DNA from: Bacteroidota bacterium
GTDB lineage: Bacteria; Bacteroidota; Bacteroidia; Chitinophagales; Saprospiraceae
Direction: 5' to 3'
NCBI GenBank assembly: GCA_024642665.1
Contig: JAHEAR010000003.1
Coordinates: forward strand, 80,428-144,427
Length of the DNA: 64,000 bases
Shown here: one piece after another, positions 9,171-19,365 of the stretch
Layout: each line of letters opens with the position of its first letter
Position numbering within the stretch: position 1 is the stretch's first letter
The notes under the pieces: generated by a model
Told to the model about the DNA's origin: nothing
What the model saw: only the letters and a program-made list of their open reading frames with translations
Database searches by the model: none
Position numbers and translations under genes: made by a program

Positions 9171-9716
9171 GTGAAAGAATCAACAGGCAGAGTAAAAGCA
9201 TCAGAAACCGAACTTAAAGACAAAATGGTGTCCCTTAACCGGGTAGCGAAAGTTACTAAAGGGGGACGTACATTTTCATTTGCTGCAATTGTCGTTGTCG
9301 GAGACGGTCAGGGAACCGTTGGACAAGGACTTGGAAAAGCACGTGATGTGCAGGAGGCAATCGCTAAAGCAGTGGATGATGCTAAAAAGAACCTGGTCAA
9401 AGTACCTATTCATAACGGAACCATTCCGCATGAGCAGCTAGGTAAGTTTGGAGCAGGTCGGGTGTTAATCAAACCGGCTTCTGATGGAACGGGTGTAATT
9501 GCCGGTGGTGCGATGCGTGCCGTACTGGAGAGTGCAGGAATTCACAACGTACTGGCGAAATCAATGGGATCATCTAATCCTCATAATGTGGTAAAAGCTA
9601 CGATCAACGCATTGACATTGTTGAGAAGCCCACAACAGATTGCCAAGGAAAGAAAGGTGACGGTCGAAAGCGTATTTGGCCAGCCTGTAAATGTAAAAGC
9701 TGAAGTAAACGCATAA
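9171..9716 (+). CDS. rpsE: 30S ribosomal protein S5
   Basis: S5 takes part in decoding fidelity and the mRNA entry helicase. The S5 double-stranded-RNA-binding domain ([18 protein letters not shown], residues ~20-37) and the C-terminal domain ([20 protein letters not shown]) are intact. The length is 181 residues. The start is GTG. Confidence 0.97.
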   Translation: MKESTGRVKASETELKDKMVSLNRVAKVTKGGRTFSFAAIVVVGDGQGTVGQGLGKARDVQEAIAKAVDDAKKNLVKVPIHNGTIPHEQLGKFGAGRVLIKPASDGTGVIAGGAMRAVLESAGIHNVLAKSMGSSNPHNVVKATINALTLLRSPQQIAKERKVTVESVFGQPVNVKAEVNA

Positions 9717-9727
9717 TTTAACTAGAG

Positions 9728-9910
9728 ATGGCTAAAGTAAAAGTAACACAAGTCAAAAGTTTTATCGATCGGCCGAAAAGCCAGAAGGATACGATTATAG
9801 CCTTAGGACTAGGAAAAATAAACAGATCAAAAGTGCATGAAGTAAATCCTCAGATACAAGGGATGATTGCTAAAGTAGCACACTTGATTACAGTGGAAAA
9901 TATTGATTAA
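9728..9910 (+). CDS. rpmD: 50S ribosomal protein L30
   Basis: The 60-residue bacterial L30. KVKVTQVKSFIDRPKSQKD and LGLGKINRSKVHEV match the family. It lies 11 bases after rpsE and 19 bases before rplO. Confidence 0.96.
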   Translation: MAKVKVTQVKSFIDRPKSQKDTIIALGLGKINRSKVHEVNPQIQGMIAKVAHLITVENID

Positions 9911-9929
9911 GCAATAATCGAATAAGCAT

Positions 9930-10376
9930 ATGGAACTCCATAATTTAACCCCGGCAACAGGATCCGTACGGGACAATAAGAGAAAAGGGCGCGGACAAGG
10001 TTCCGGAAAAGGTGGCACAGCTACCAAAGGACACAAAGGAGCGAAATCAAGATCCGGCTATAAGCAAAAGAGAGGTCATGAAGGAGGTCAGATGCCCCTT
10101 CAGATGCGTTTGCCTAAGAGAGGATTTAAGAATCCTAATCGTGAGGCATTTACCGCTTTAAATCTGGATCAGCTTCAGGAAATGTCAGACAAATTTAAAG
10201 TGACGGACTGGACCATCGAAGCATTACGGGAACACAATTTCATTTCCCGAACAGACAAGGTGAAACTCCTTGCAAGAGGCGAACTAAGCGCCAAAGTTAA
10301 TTTAACCGCTCATGCGGCTAGTGAAGCTGCAAAGAAAGCAGTGGAAGCAGCAGGCGGAACTATAACTATTGTGTAA
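9930..10376 (+). CDS. rplO: 50S ribosomal protein L15
   Basis: Late 50S assembly protein. The N-terminal Gly/Arg-rich region KRKGRGQGSGKGGTATKGHK and the motif EGGQMPLQMRLPKRGF are diagnostic. The 148 residues end in the normal GGTITIV. It is directly upstream of secY, as in most spc operons. Confidence 0.98.
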   Translation: MELHNLTPATGSVRDNKRKGRGQGSGKGGTATKGHKGAKSRSGYKQKRGHEGGQMPLQMRLPKRGFKNPNREAFTALNLDQLQEMSDKFKVTDWTIEALREHNFISRTDKVKLLARGELSAKVNLTAHAASEAAKKAVEAAGGTITIV

Positions 10377-10394
10377 GCATATCAGGCAAGAAGA

Positions 10395-11771
10395 ATGAAA
10401 AACTTTATTACCACCCTCAAGCATATTTGGAATATTAAAGAATTACGCGATCGTATTCTTTTTACGCTTTTGTTGGTTGCTATTTATCGTCTGGGTTCAC
10501 GGATCGTTTTACCGGGCGTGGTACCTTCAGTATTAGATGCCTTTAATAGTAATCGTGGTGGTTCTAATGACTTGCTTGGTTTGATTAATATTTTTACCGG
10601 GGGGGCATTTAATAATGCAGCGATCTTTGCGCTAGGGATTATGCCTTATATCACAGCATCCATTATTATTCAGTTGCTTGGTTTTGCGGTACCTTATTTT
10701 CAGCGATTACAACAGAAGGAAGGTGAGTCAGGGCGTAAGAAAATTACGCAGTTAACTCGATTACTGACCTTAGCGATTACATTGGTCCAAGGGGGCGCAT
10801 ATTTAACGTATATCAAGAGTGTTGGAGCGATTTCTCCAAATATTCCTGTACCCATTTTCTGGTTCTCCAGCATTATCATTTTATCCACGGGAACAATTCT
10901 GGCCATGTGGTTAGGTGAGCGAATCACAGATAAAGGAATTGGAAATGGTATCTCCATATTGATTATGATTGGTATCATTGCTTCCCTTCCGCAGGCTATT
11001 ATTTTTGAATTCACGGCACAGATCAATCAAGGTGGGTTACTGACTTTTGTATTTGAAATTGCTGCTTTCTTTGGGGTGACCATGCTGTGTATCCTGATCG
11101 TTCAGGGGGTAAGAAAGATTCCTATCAATTTTGCCAAGCGTATGGTGGGTAGAGGAAATGCAAATATTCCGCAATCAGGAGCCAGAGATTATATTCCATT
11201 AAAAGTGAATGCTGCAGGGGTGATGCCAATCATCTTTGCTCAAGCTATTCTATTTCTGCCAATGACCGTGGCCCAATATTTTACTTCGGCAGATGGTTCT
11301 GGCGGCGGTGGGTTTTTGAGACAACTCAATGATCCGTTTTCTGCAGCAAGTATGATGTTCTCGTTTATCCTTGTGGTCGTTTTTACTTACATATACACTG
11401 CATTGATTGTCAATCCACAGCAATACGCAGAGCACCTGAAGCGTCAGAATGCTTTTATTCCGGGGGTTAAACCAGGAAAGGACACTGCAGATTTTATTGA
11501 TAATATCACCACAAGAGTAACCTTGCCGGGCGCTTTATTCCTCGGTTTAATTACAATACTGCCAAAGTTTGCATTCGATCTGGGTATCAATCAGGGCTTT
11601 GCCATTTTCTTTGGAGGAACATCTCTTCTGATTTTGGTAGGCGTTGTTTTGGACACATTACAACAAATTGAAAGCTACTTATTGATGCGGAAATATGATG
11701 GCCTTGTAAAAGGCGGCAAACTCAAGGGACGTAGTGGTGGCAGCGGTATGCAGATTGGAGCCTCTATGTAA
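10395..11771 (+). CDS. secY: Preprotein translocase subunit SecY
   Basis: Channel subunit of the Sec translocon in the inner membrane. The 458 residues show the ten hydrophobic segments expected; recognisable pieces are the plug region with GGAFNNAAIFALGIMPYITAS (split) after TM1 and the ERITDKGIGNGISILI motif near residues 176-191. The C-terminal tail is glycine-rich (GGKLKGRSGGSGMQIG), a modest extension over E. coli SecY. Co-transcribed with rplO. Confidence 0.98.
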   Translation: MKNFITTLKHIWNIKELRDRILFTLLLVAIYRLGSRIVLPGVVPSVLDAFNSNRGGSNDLLGLINIFTGGAFNNAAIFALGIMPYITASIIIQLLGFAVPYFQRLQQKEGESGRKKITQLTRLLTLAITLVQGGAYLTYIKSVGAISPNIPVPIFWFSSIIILSTGTILAMWLGERITDKGIGNGISILIMIGIIASLPQAIIFEFTAQINQGGLLTFVFEIAAFFGVTMLCILIVQGVRKIPINFAKRMVGRGNANIPQSGARDYIPLKVNAAGVMPIIFAQAILFLPMTVAQYFTSADGSGGGGFLRQLNDPFSAASMMFSFILVVVFTYIYTALIVNPQQYAEHLKRQNAFIPGVKPGKDTADFIDNITTRVTLPGALFLGLITILPKFAFDLGINQGFAIFFGGTSLLILVGVVLDTLQQIESYLLMRKYDGLVKGGKLKGRSGGSGMQIGASM

Positions 11772-11827
11772 ATTGGCCCCGATGCAGTTCTTTATTTTTT
11801 ATTCTTTTTCCCTTTGATCCTGATACA

Positions 11828-12664
11828 ATGCAAATAGGATCCCGTTTTAATTATAAGACCCCGGAAGAAATCGAATTAATCAGGAAGAACTGTCTTCTGG
11901 TAACGTCCACCCTGGCGGAAGTTGCCTCACATATTAAGCCCGGCATAACGGGTTTGGAATTAGATACAATCGCTGAAACATACATCAGAGATCATAAAGC
12001 AAAACCGGCTTTCAAAGGATATCCGGGATCTATTTTTGATTTTCCCGGGACTTTATGCATTTCATTCAATGAAGTCATCGTTCACGGCATCCCCGACAAG
12101 ACTGAAATCAAGGAAGGAGATATAGTATCCATTGATTGTGGCGTCGATATGAATGGCTTTTTCGGAGATGCGGCCTTTACGTTTGCCATCGGAGAGATAT
12201 CACCGGATGTCATGGAACTTCTTGTAACGACTCGCGAATGTCTGGATTTAGCCATTTCACAGGCCGTTTCCGGAAATCGATTAGGAGATATCGGTCACGC
12301 CGTACAACAACATGCTGAAGTGGATCACGACTATGGGGTCATTCGGGAGATGGTTGGTCATGGTATAGGCAAAAACTTACATGAGCCACCGGAAGTCCCG
12401 AATTATGGAAAACGAGGCAAAGGACCCTTATTAAAAGAAGGTTTGACCATCGCGATTGAGCCGATGATTAATCTGGGAAGCCGCAATGTACAGATGAAAA
12501 AAGATGGCTGGACGCTGGTCACCAGAGATATGAAGCCTTCTGCTCATTATGAGCATACCATAGCAGTTCAAAAGTCCGCAGCAGATGTGCTTTCGGACCA
12601 TTTGGTAATTGATGAGGCTATAAAAAATAATGTCAATTTGTCCGAAATACGGATAAAAAGATAG
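11828..12664 (+). CDS. map: Methionine aminopeptidase, type I
   Basis: Removes the N-terminal methionine from new proteins; dimetal pita-bread enzyme. Metal ligands are seen as DCGVDMNGFFGDAAFTF (the two Asp), GHGIGKNLHEPPEVPNYG (His) and IAIEPMI plus the final YEHTIAV (Glu). The length is 278 residues, with a short N-terminus and no zinc-finger extension. It lies between secY and infA, a common position. Confidence 0.97.
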   Translation: MQIGSRFNYKTPEEIELIRKNCLLVTSTLAEVASHIKPGITGLELDTIAETYIRDHKAKPAFKGYPGSIFDFPGTLCISFNEVIVHGIPDKTEIKEGDIVSIDCGVDMNGFFGDAAFTFAIGEISPDVMELLVTTRECLDLAISQAVSGNRLGDIGHAVQQHAEVDHDYGVIREMVGHGIGKNLHEPPEVPNYGKRGKGPLLKEGLTIAIEPMINLGSRNVQMKKDGWTLVTRDMKPSAHYEHTIAVQKSAADVLSDHLVIDEAIKNNVNLSEIRIKR

Positions 12665-12688
12665 ATATTTGCACTCCAAAATCAAAAA

Positions 12689-12907
12689 ATGGCAAAACAA
12701 CAGGTCATAAAGCAGGATGGAATTATTGAGGAGGCCTTGTCTAATGCCATGTTTAGAGTGAGATTAGAGAACGATCATATGCTGATTGCAACCATTTCAG
12801 GCAAAATGCGTATGAATTACATAAGAATACTTCCCGGAGATAAGGTATCGGTGGAAATGTCCCCCTACGATCTATCCAGAGGTAGAATAACATATAGGTA
12901 TAAATAA
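12689..12907 (+). CDS. infA: Translation initiation factor IF-1
   Basis: 72-residue OB-fold factor that occupies the 30S A site during initiation. [19 protein letters not shown] and [25 protein letters not shown] (split) are family hallmarks. It is followed by the short rpmJ gene. Confidence 0.97.
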   Translation: MAKQQVIKQDGIIEEALSNAMFRVRLENDHMLIATISGKMRMNYIRILPGDKVSVEMSPYDLSRGRITYRYK

Positions 12908-12938
12908 TTGATCCTGAGGTCATTAAAATAGTATTAAG

Positions 12939-13055
12939 ATGAAAGTTAGAACTTCAGTAAAGAAAAGATCCGTGGACTGCAAAATTGTTCGCAGGAAAGG
13001 AAGAATCTATATTATTAACAAGAAGAATCCAAAATTCAAACAGCGTCAAGGCTAA
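12939..13055 (+). CDS. rpmJ: 50S ribosomal protein L36
   Basis: A 38-codon gene read directly from the sequence in the infA-rpsM gap. It encodes [14 protein letters not shown] followed by [17 protein letters not shown] and KFKQRQG. Compared with the zinc form, three of the four ligands are replaced (Ser at 11, Asn at 27, Phe at 33); only Cys14 stays. This is the zinc-free form common in Bacteroidota. Confidence 0.96.
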   Translation: MKVRTSVKKRSVDCKIVRRKGRIYIINKKNPKFKQRQG

Positions 13056-13073
13056 TAAAAATCGAATATTCAT

Positions 13074-13451
13074 ATGGCTCGGATAGCAGGTATAGATCTT
13101 CCAAGAAATAAAAGAGGTGTAATTAGCCTTCAATACATATATGGTATTGGAGCTTCACGCGCTAAGGACATCCTTGAAAAAGCGTCCATCAGTGAGCAGG
13201 TAAAAGTGCAGGATTGGACGGATGATAACGTGATGAACATATCCCGTATCATTCAGGAGCAGTATAAAGTAGAAGGAGAACTGCGCTCAGAAGTTCAACA
13301 CCAGATCAAGCGATTGATGGATATCGCCTGTTATCGTGGGCTTCGTCACCGTAGAGGACTTCCTGTTCGTGGACAACGCACAAAGACCAATGCTCGTACG
13401 AGAAAAGGAAAACGTAAGACAGTGGCAAACAAAAAGAAAGTAACGAAATAA
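13074..13451 (+). CDS. rpsM: 30S ribosomal protein S13
   Basis: Head protein that contacts the P-site t[29 protein letters not shown] and the C-terminal [22 protein letters not shown] (both shown in part) are diagnostic. The length is 125 residues, with a Lys-rich tail. First gene of the alpha operon order rpsM-rpsK-rpsD-rpoA-rplQ. Confidence 0.98.
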   Translation: MARIAGIDLPRNKRGVISLQYIYGIGASRAKDILEKASISEQVKVQDWTDDNVMNISRIIQEQYKVEGELRSEVQHQIKRLMDIACYRGLRHRRGLPVRGQRTKTNARTRKGKRKTVANKKKVTK

Positions 13452-13483
13452 TCAGATTCTGAATTCCTATTGTATAGTATACT

Positions 13484-13876
13484 ATGGCTAAGACATTAAA
13501 AAAGACAGCTAAGAAGCGCAAGGTTAAAGTAGAAGCGGATGGAAAGGTATTCATTCAGGCTACTTTTAACAATATCATTATCACGCTTACGAATCGTGCA
13601 GGACAAGTAATTTCATGGGCTTCTGCCGGCAAAGCTGGTTTTAAAGGGTCAAAGAAAAATACACCTTATGCTGCTCAGATTGCTGCATCAAGCGCTGCTC
13701 AGGAAGCCTACGATGCCGGAATGAGATCAGCTGAGGTTTTCGTCAAAGGACCCGGATCCGGTCGTGAAGCAGCCATTCGTGCCATTGATGGCATCGGCGT
13801 GCGCATTTCCAAAATTCAGGATTTAACACCGGTTCCACATAATGGATGCCGTCCACCAAAAAGAAGAAGAGTGTAA
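13484..13876 (+). CDS. rpsK: 30S ribosomal protein S11
   Basis: Platform protein at the mRNA exit. The core [16 protein letters not shown] [19 protein letters not shown] and the C-terminal [19 protein letters not shown] and [13 protein letters not shown] are conserved. The length is 130 residues. Confidence 0.98.
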   Translation: MAKTLKKTAKKRKVKVEADGKVFIQATFNNIIITLTNRAGQVISWASAGKAGFKGSKKNTPYAAQIAASSAAQEAYDAGMRSAEVFVKGPGSGREAAIRAIDGIGVRISKIQDLTPVPHNGCRPPKRRRV

Positions 13877-13925
13877 TGCCATTTTGTGGCTGATATAGTT
13901 TTAATTCTATCTATTCGAAATAATT

Positions 13926-14537
13926 ATGGCAAGATATACCGGACCTACAACGAAGAAAGCAAGAGCGCTGGGTGAGATGATCTTCGGTTACGATAAAAGC
14001 TTCGAGCGTAAGAAATACCGCCCGGGTCAACATGGTAACTCAAAGCGTCGTCGTCAGAAGTCAGAGTACGCCCTGCAGTTGCTCGAAAAGCAAAAAGCAA
14101 AATATACCTATGGCGTCCTTGAGCGCCAGTTCCGCAATATTTTTGAGAAAGCCTCTTCCAAGAGTGGGGTAACTGGTACAGTACTACTTCAGTTTTTGGA
14201 AGCTCGTCTCGACAATACGATTTTCAGATTAGGTATTGCCAGAACACGCAGAGCAGCCAGACAATTGGTTTCACATAAGCATGTGCTGGTCAATGGAGAA
14301 TTATCCAATATCCCGTCACGCCGTTTAAAGCCCGGTGACGTAGTTTCAGTTCGCGGAAAGTCACAGCACCTGGAAGTCATCAATGACAACATTGGGGCTA
14401 AAGCAGATATCAGAAAATTTCCATGGTTAGAGTGGAATGCTGATCGCATGGAAGGTAAATTCCTTGCATTCCCTGAGCGTGATGAAATTCCTGAAAAAAT
14501 CAACGAGCAGTTAATCGTCGAATTGTATTCAAAATAA
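13926..14537 (+). CDS. rpsD: 30S ribosomal protein S4
   Basis: Primary 16S rRNA binder and part of the entry helicase. [17 protein letters not shown], the [19 protein letters not shown] segment and the S4 domain ([20 protein letters not shown], residues ~89-108) are intact. The length is 203 residues. No zinc cysteines. A hairpin follows within 20 bases of the stop. Confidence 0.98.
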   Translation: MARYTGPTTKKARALGEMIFGYDKSFERKKYRPGQHGNSKRRRQKSEYALQLLEKQKAKYTYGVLERQFRNIFEKASSKSGVTGTVLLQFLEARLDNTIFRLGIARTRRAARQLVSHKHVLVNGELSNIPSRRLKPGDVVSVRGKSQHLEVINDNIGAKADIRKFPWLEWNADRMEGKFLAFPERDEIPEKINEQLIVELYSK

Positions 14538-14554
14538 CCATAATGGTACAAAAA

Positions 14555-14580
14555 GGTATAGTCTGTTTTTCGGCTATACC
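14555..14580 (+). promoter_or_regulatory. Hairpin between rpsD and rpoA
   Basis: GGTATAG (14555-14561) and CTATACC (14574-14580) are perfectly complementary; one G-T and one C-G pair extend the stem to nine. The loop is T-rich. Moderately T-rich sequence follows, so it may act as a partial terminator that lowers rpoA expression relative to rpsD. Its function is not shown by the sequence alone. Confidence 0.45.
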
Positions 14581-14622
14581 AATTGTATTTTATTATATCA
14601 TTTCATTCTGTAATTTCCTTGT

Positions 14623-15621
14623 ATGAGTATCTTGAACTTTCAAAAGCCGGATAAAATATTACTCCAGAAAGCGACTGACTTTCATGGACAATTCGAGTTT
14701 AAACCGTTAGAACCGGGATTTGGTCAGACTATAGGGAATTCACTTCGCAGAATACTGCTTTCATCACTTGAAGGATATGCTATTTCAGCGATCCGAATAG
14801 CCGGTGTAGATCATGAGTTCTCATCAATCCCCGGTGTGGTTGAAGACGTAGTGGATATCATCCTCAACATCAAGCAAATCAGATTGAAAAGTAAACATGA
14901 AGATGATGCTGCTACCGAACATCAGATTTATATCACCATCAGCGGTCAGGATGAGTTTAGAGCAAAAGACATAGAATCAAAGACCAATGTTTTTGAAGTC
15001 ATGAACCCTGAATTGCTGATATGCCGAATGGAGCCTTCTGTCAATCTTGAGTTGGAAATGACGATCACCAAAGGAAGAGGATATGTTCCTGCAGAGGACA
15101 ATATGCCTGAGAATGCGCCTATTGGCGTAATTCCGGTGGATGCTATTTACACCCCTTTGAAAAAAGTTTCTTACCATATTTCAAATACACGTGTAGGACA
15201 ACGTACAGATTATGAGAAGCTAAGCATAGAGCTTGAAACAGATGGAACGATCCACCCTGAAGAAGCCATTAAAGAAGCCAGCCGTATCATGATCCAACAT
15301 CTTATGTTGATTACTGATGAGCATATCACGTTTGATGACAAAGTAGGGAAAGAAGATGGTATCGTTAATGAGCATATCCTCAGCATGCGCAAGCTGTTGA
15401 AGACTTCCCTTGAAGATCTTGATCTGTCTGTAAGAGCGTACAATTGTCTTAAAGCCGCAAAAATTAATTCGCTGGCAGAATTAGTAAAATTTGATACACA
15501 CGAATTATTGAAATTTAGAAATTTCGGTAAGAAGTCATTAGTAGAAATTGAGGAGCTTCTCCAGATCAAAGGATTGACCTTTGGGATGGATCTCGCAAAA
15601 TATAAATTGGACGAAGAGTAA
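14623..15621 (+). CDS. rpoA: DNA-directed RNA polymerase alpha subunit
   Basis: Assembles the polymerase core and contacts UP elements and activators. The N-terminal dimerisation domain contains FKPLEPGFGQTIGNSLRRIL (residues ~27-46). The C-terminal domain (from ~residue 258) contains LDLSVRAYNCLKAAKINSLA and LLKFRNFGKKSLVEI. The 332 residues match the family. Confidence 0.98.
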   Translation: MSILNFQKPDKILLQKATDFHGQFEFKPLEPGFGQTIGNSLRRILLSSLEGYAISAIRIAGVDHEFSSIPGVVEDVVDIILNIKQIRLKSKHEDDAATEHQIYITISGQDEFRAKDIESKTNVFEVMNPELLICRMEPSVNLELEMTITKGRGYVPAEDNMPENAPIGVIPVDAIYTPLKKVSYHISNTRVGQRTDYEKLSIELETDGTIHPEEAIKEASRIMIQHLMLITDEHITFDDKVGKEDGIVNEHILSMRKLLKTSLEDLDLSVRAYNCLKAAKINSLAELVKFDTHELLKFRNFGKKSLVEIEELLQIKGLTFGMDLAKYKLDEE

Positions 15622-15639
15622 AATCATGTTCAACCTATT

Positions 15640-15673
15640 GCAGTAACCTGTAAGGAATTTTTCCTGGTGCTGC
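15640..15673 (+). promoter_or_regulatory. Imperfect two-part hairpin before rplQ
   Basis: GCAG/CTGC outer arms, ACC/GGT middle arms and AGGAA/TTCCT inner arms nest on one axis with small bulges. It lies in the 89-base gap between rpoA and rplQ. No T-tract follows. A processing or attenuation role is a guess. Confidence 0.3.
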
Positions 15674-15710
15674 GGAGTCATTAAATTGTTAACCATTTTT
15701 CAACTCGATT

Positions 15711-16220
15711 ATGAGACACGGAAAGAAATTCAATCACCTGAGCAGGACGTCAAGCCATCGTGCGGCATTGTTAATGAACCTGAGCCTTGCGTTGATAGAG
15801 CATAAGCGCATATTTACCACAGTAGCTAAGGCAAAAGCACTTAGAAAGCATATTGAGCCTATACTGACCAAATCAAAGACAAACACGACACACAATAGGC
15901 GGGTTGCTTTTTCTTACCTGAATAATAAAGAAGCTGTCACAGAGCTATTTACTACGATTTCCGCAAAAATTGGAGAGCGTCCGGGTGGGTACACGCGGGT
16001 CATTAAGACAGGATTCCGAAAAGGAGATGGTGCTGAAATGGCTATGATCGAATTGGTTGACTTTAATGAAATTTATACCAATCCAAAGAACAAAAGAAGT
16101 GAAAAGGACACCGCTAAACCAGGTGCTCGTCGTACGCGAAGAAGCAAGGCGAAAACTCCTGCTGCTGCTGCTCCATCCGCTAAGAAAGCAGCAGAATCAG
16201 CTGCTAATGAGGAGGAATAA
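15711..16220 (+). CDS. rplQ: 50S ribosomal protein L17 with Ala/Lys-rich tail
   Basis: L17 lies at the base of the 50[21 protein letters not shown] at the N-terminus is diagnostic, as is the helix-rich core to about residue 120. It has 169 residues against 127 in E. coli; the extra tail is low-complexity ([20 protein letters not shown]). It is the last gene of the ribosomal block. Confidence 0.97.
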   Translation: MRHGKKFNHLSRTSSHRAALLMNLSLALIEHKRIFTTVAKAKALRKHIEPILTKSKTNTTHNRRVAFSYLNNKEAVTELFTTISAKIGERPGGYTRVIKTGFRKGDGAEMAMIELVDFNEIYTNPKNKRSEKDTAKPGARRTRRSKAKTPAAAAPSAKKAAESAANEEE

Positions 16221-16246
16221 TTTGCTTCCATTTTAAGAAATATTAA

Positions 16247-16275
16247 AGGCCTGGAGTTTTCCGGGCCTTTTTTTT
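16247..16275 (+). terminator. Rho-independent terminator of the ribosomal block
   Basis: AAGGCCTGGA and TCCGGGCCTT pair over ten positions (one G-T) around a GTTT loop and are followed by eight or more T. It lies 27 bases after the rplQ stop. Confidence 0.92.
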
Positions 16276-16352
16276 GGCCATCTGGATACTTTTCTGACGA
16301 AAGAATCTTAGATGGTTTGACATTTAATAAAGACCGATACTAATTTTTCCTA

Positions 16353-16360
16353 TATATTTG
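16353..16360 (+). promoter_or_regulatory. Candidate -7 box for carA
   Basis: TATATTTG matches the Bacteroidota -7 consensus TAnnTTTG, 25 bases before the carA ATG and downstream of the ribosomal terminator. No clear TTTG was seen at the -33 position. Confidence 0.5.
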
Positions 16361-16385
16361 ACCCCCTGAATGAAAGTGTTAACAC

Positions 16386-17498
16386 ATGCTATCTGATTCA
16401 GCGGCCAAAAAGGCCATTCTCCTCCTCGAAGACGGGACTTATTTTGAAGGTTTCGCAGCCGGATTACCGGGTACGGCGACCGGTGAAATCTGCTTTAATA
16501 CAGGCATGACCGGCTACCAGGAAATTTTTACTGACCCCTCTTATTTCGGACAGATTCTGGTGACTACCCATGTCCATATTGGAAACTACGGGGCCAAAGA
16601 CTCAGAGATCGAAAGCAGTCAAATGCAAATCAATGCCCTGATTTGTAAATCATTTGTTGATGAATACAGCCGCGCGCTGGCAGATCAATCGATACAGGCT
16701 TTTTTTGAGCAACAGAAGAAGCTTTGTATCTATGGGGTGGATACGCGTGCTATTGTCCGTCACATCAGGAGCAAAGGCGCCATGAATGCGATTATCTCCA
16801 GCGAAGAACTTGATCTGGAGGTCCTTAAAAAGAAGCTGGCTCAGGTTCCATCAATGGAGGGCCTTGAACTAAGCTCTAAAGTCTCCACACAGGAACCGTA
16901 TGAAGTTGGTAATCCTGATGCCCAATTGAGAGTATCTGCGCTTGACTACGGTATTAAAACAAATATTCTGAATTGTCTCGTTGATCGAGGTTGTAAAGTC
17001 AAAGTGTTTCCTGCTACAGCATCTTATGAAGAGGTGATGAGTTATGCACCTCACGGCATATTTTTATCGAATGGTCCCGGTGATCCATCAGCGATGACCT
17101 ATACCCTGGAGGTGGTCAGGAAATTAGTAGATGATGGCAGACCATTATTCGGTATCTGCCTGGGTCATCAGGTACTGGCTTTATCACAAGGTATTTCTAC
17201 TTATAAAATGCACCATGGACATCGTGGCATCAATCATCCCGTATTAAATAAAGTGTCCGGGAAAGCTGAAGTGACCAGCCAGAATCATGGTTTTGGAGTC
17301 AGTGAAGAATCTATCAGAAACCAGGAGGATAATATTCAGGTGACGCATATCAATCTAAATGATCAAACCGTAGAGGGTTTGCGGATCATAGGGAAGCCGG
17401 CATTTTCAGTGCAATATCATCCCGAAGCCTCTCCCGGTCCACATGATTCCAGATATTTGTTTGATGATTTTGTGCATCTGATGAATCAGCATAATTGA
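16386..17498 (+). CDS. carA: Carbamoyl-phosphate synthase small (glutaminase) subunit
   Basis: Releases ammonia from glutamine for carbamoyl phosphate, the precursor of pyrimidines and arginine. The N-terminal CPSase_sm domain has GEICFNTGMTGYQEI (residues ~36-50). The C-terminal class I glutamine amidotransferase domain has the triad Cys258 in GICLGHQ, His345 and Glu347 in YHPEASPGPHD. The 370 residues are normal. carB does not follow: the next gene is eno. Confidence 0.97.
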   Translation: MLSDSAAKKAILLLEDGTYFEGFAAGLPGTATGEICFNTGMTGYQEIFTDPSYFGQILVTTHVHIGNYGAKDSEIESSQMQINALICKSFVDEYSRALADQSIQAFFEQQKKLCIYGVDTRAIVRHIRSKGAMNAIISSEELDLEVLKKKLAQVPSMEGLELSSKVSTQEPYEVGNPDAQLRVSALDYGIKTNILNCLVDRGCKVKVFPATASYEEVMSYAPHGIFLSNGPGDPSAMTYTLEVVRKLVDDGRPLFGICLGHQVLALSQGISTYKMHHGHRGINHPVLNKVSGKAEVTSQNHGFGVSEESIRNQEDNIQVTHINLNDQTVEGLRIIGKPAFSVQYHPEASPGPHDSRYLFDDFVHLMNQHN

Positions 17499-17539
17499 TT
17501 CTCTAAATCATTAAAGTTTTAGGTATTTACTTATTTTAC

Positions 17540-17561
17540 ACAAGTATAGTAATCTACTTGT
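17540..17561 (+). promoter_or_regulatory. Inverted repeat upstream of eno
   Basis: ACAAGTA and TACTTGT are perfect 7-bp arms separated by eight bases. The centre is about 42 bases before the eno ATG. It may be an operator or part of the eno promoter region; there is no T-tract to make it a terminator for carA. Confidence 0.3.
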
Positions 17562-17580
17562 TTCTTCAATAATCGGATAA

Positions 17581-18879
<1,299 letters not shown>

Positions 18880-19035
18880 TTAGATTGGCCTCAGGTGGTC
18901 TGGATAAAACCGGAAGGGGTGAGTTTTTCTTTCACCCTGGCTTTCAGAGGTTTAATATATTATTAAAAAACAACATATTTGGTCAGATCGTTTTTATGGG
19001 TTATCTTTCGGACTTCACATAAGGGCTCAAACTTC

Positions 19036-19341
19036 ATGAAAAGACTACTTCATCTAAAGCAGGTGATTACTGATCTGATGGCATCAGGATGGCTTACAAA
19101 ATATACGGTTTCAGCCGGTTTATTTGTCATTTGGATGTTATTCTTTGACAAGCATAATTTCTTTACCCAATGGAGTTTGAGACGCTCGGTCAACCATTTG
19201 GAAATTTCTATTGAGAAATATAAGAAGCAACTGGCGGAAGCTGAATCTGCACATGAAGATTTGATGAACAACAAAGAGAAATTTGCGAGAGAAAAGTATC
19301 TCATGCACAAACCGGATGAAGATATTTTCTTGTTTCAATAA
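19036..19341 (+). CDS. Septum formation initiator (DivIC/FtsB-like)
   Basis: A 101-residue bitopic membrane protein: one hydrophobic segment at ~residues 22-37 (YTVSAGLFVIWMLFFDK), then a coiled coil (~residues 50-82, rich in E, K and L) and the conserved C-terminal AREKYLMHKPDEDIFLF. This is the DivIC/FtsB plan; such proteins link early and late division proteins in the divisome. The frame is open to 18979, but the ATG at 19036 puts the TM segment at the usual distance. 24 bases from sucD. Confidence 0.8.
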   Translation: MKRLLHLKQVITDLMASGWLTKYTVSAGLFVIWMLFFDKHNFFTQWSLRRSVNHLEISIEKYKKQLAEAESAHEDLMNNKEKFAREKYLMHKPDEDIFLFQ

Positions 19342-19365
19342 CCATAAGAAGAATTAATAGGATTT

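Noticed and set aside
18915..18938. Possible terminator after eno (AGGGGTGA/TCACCCT)
   Set aside because: The stem is short and no T-tract follows; too weak to list as a feature.
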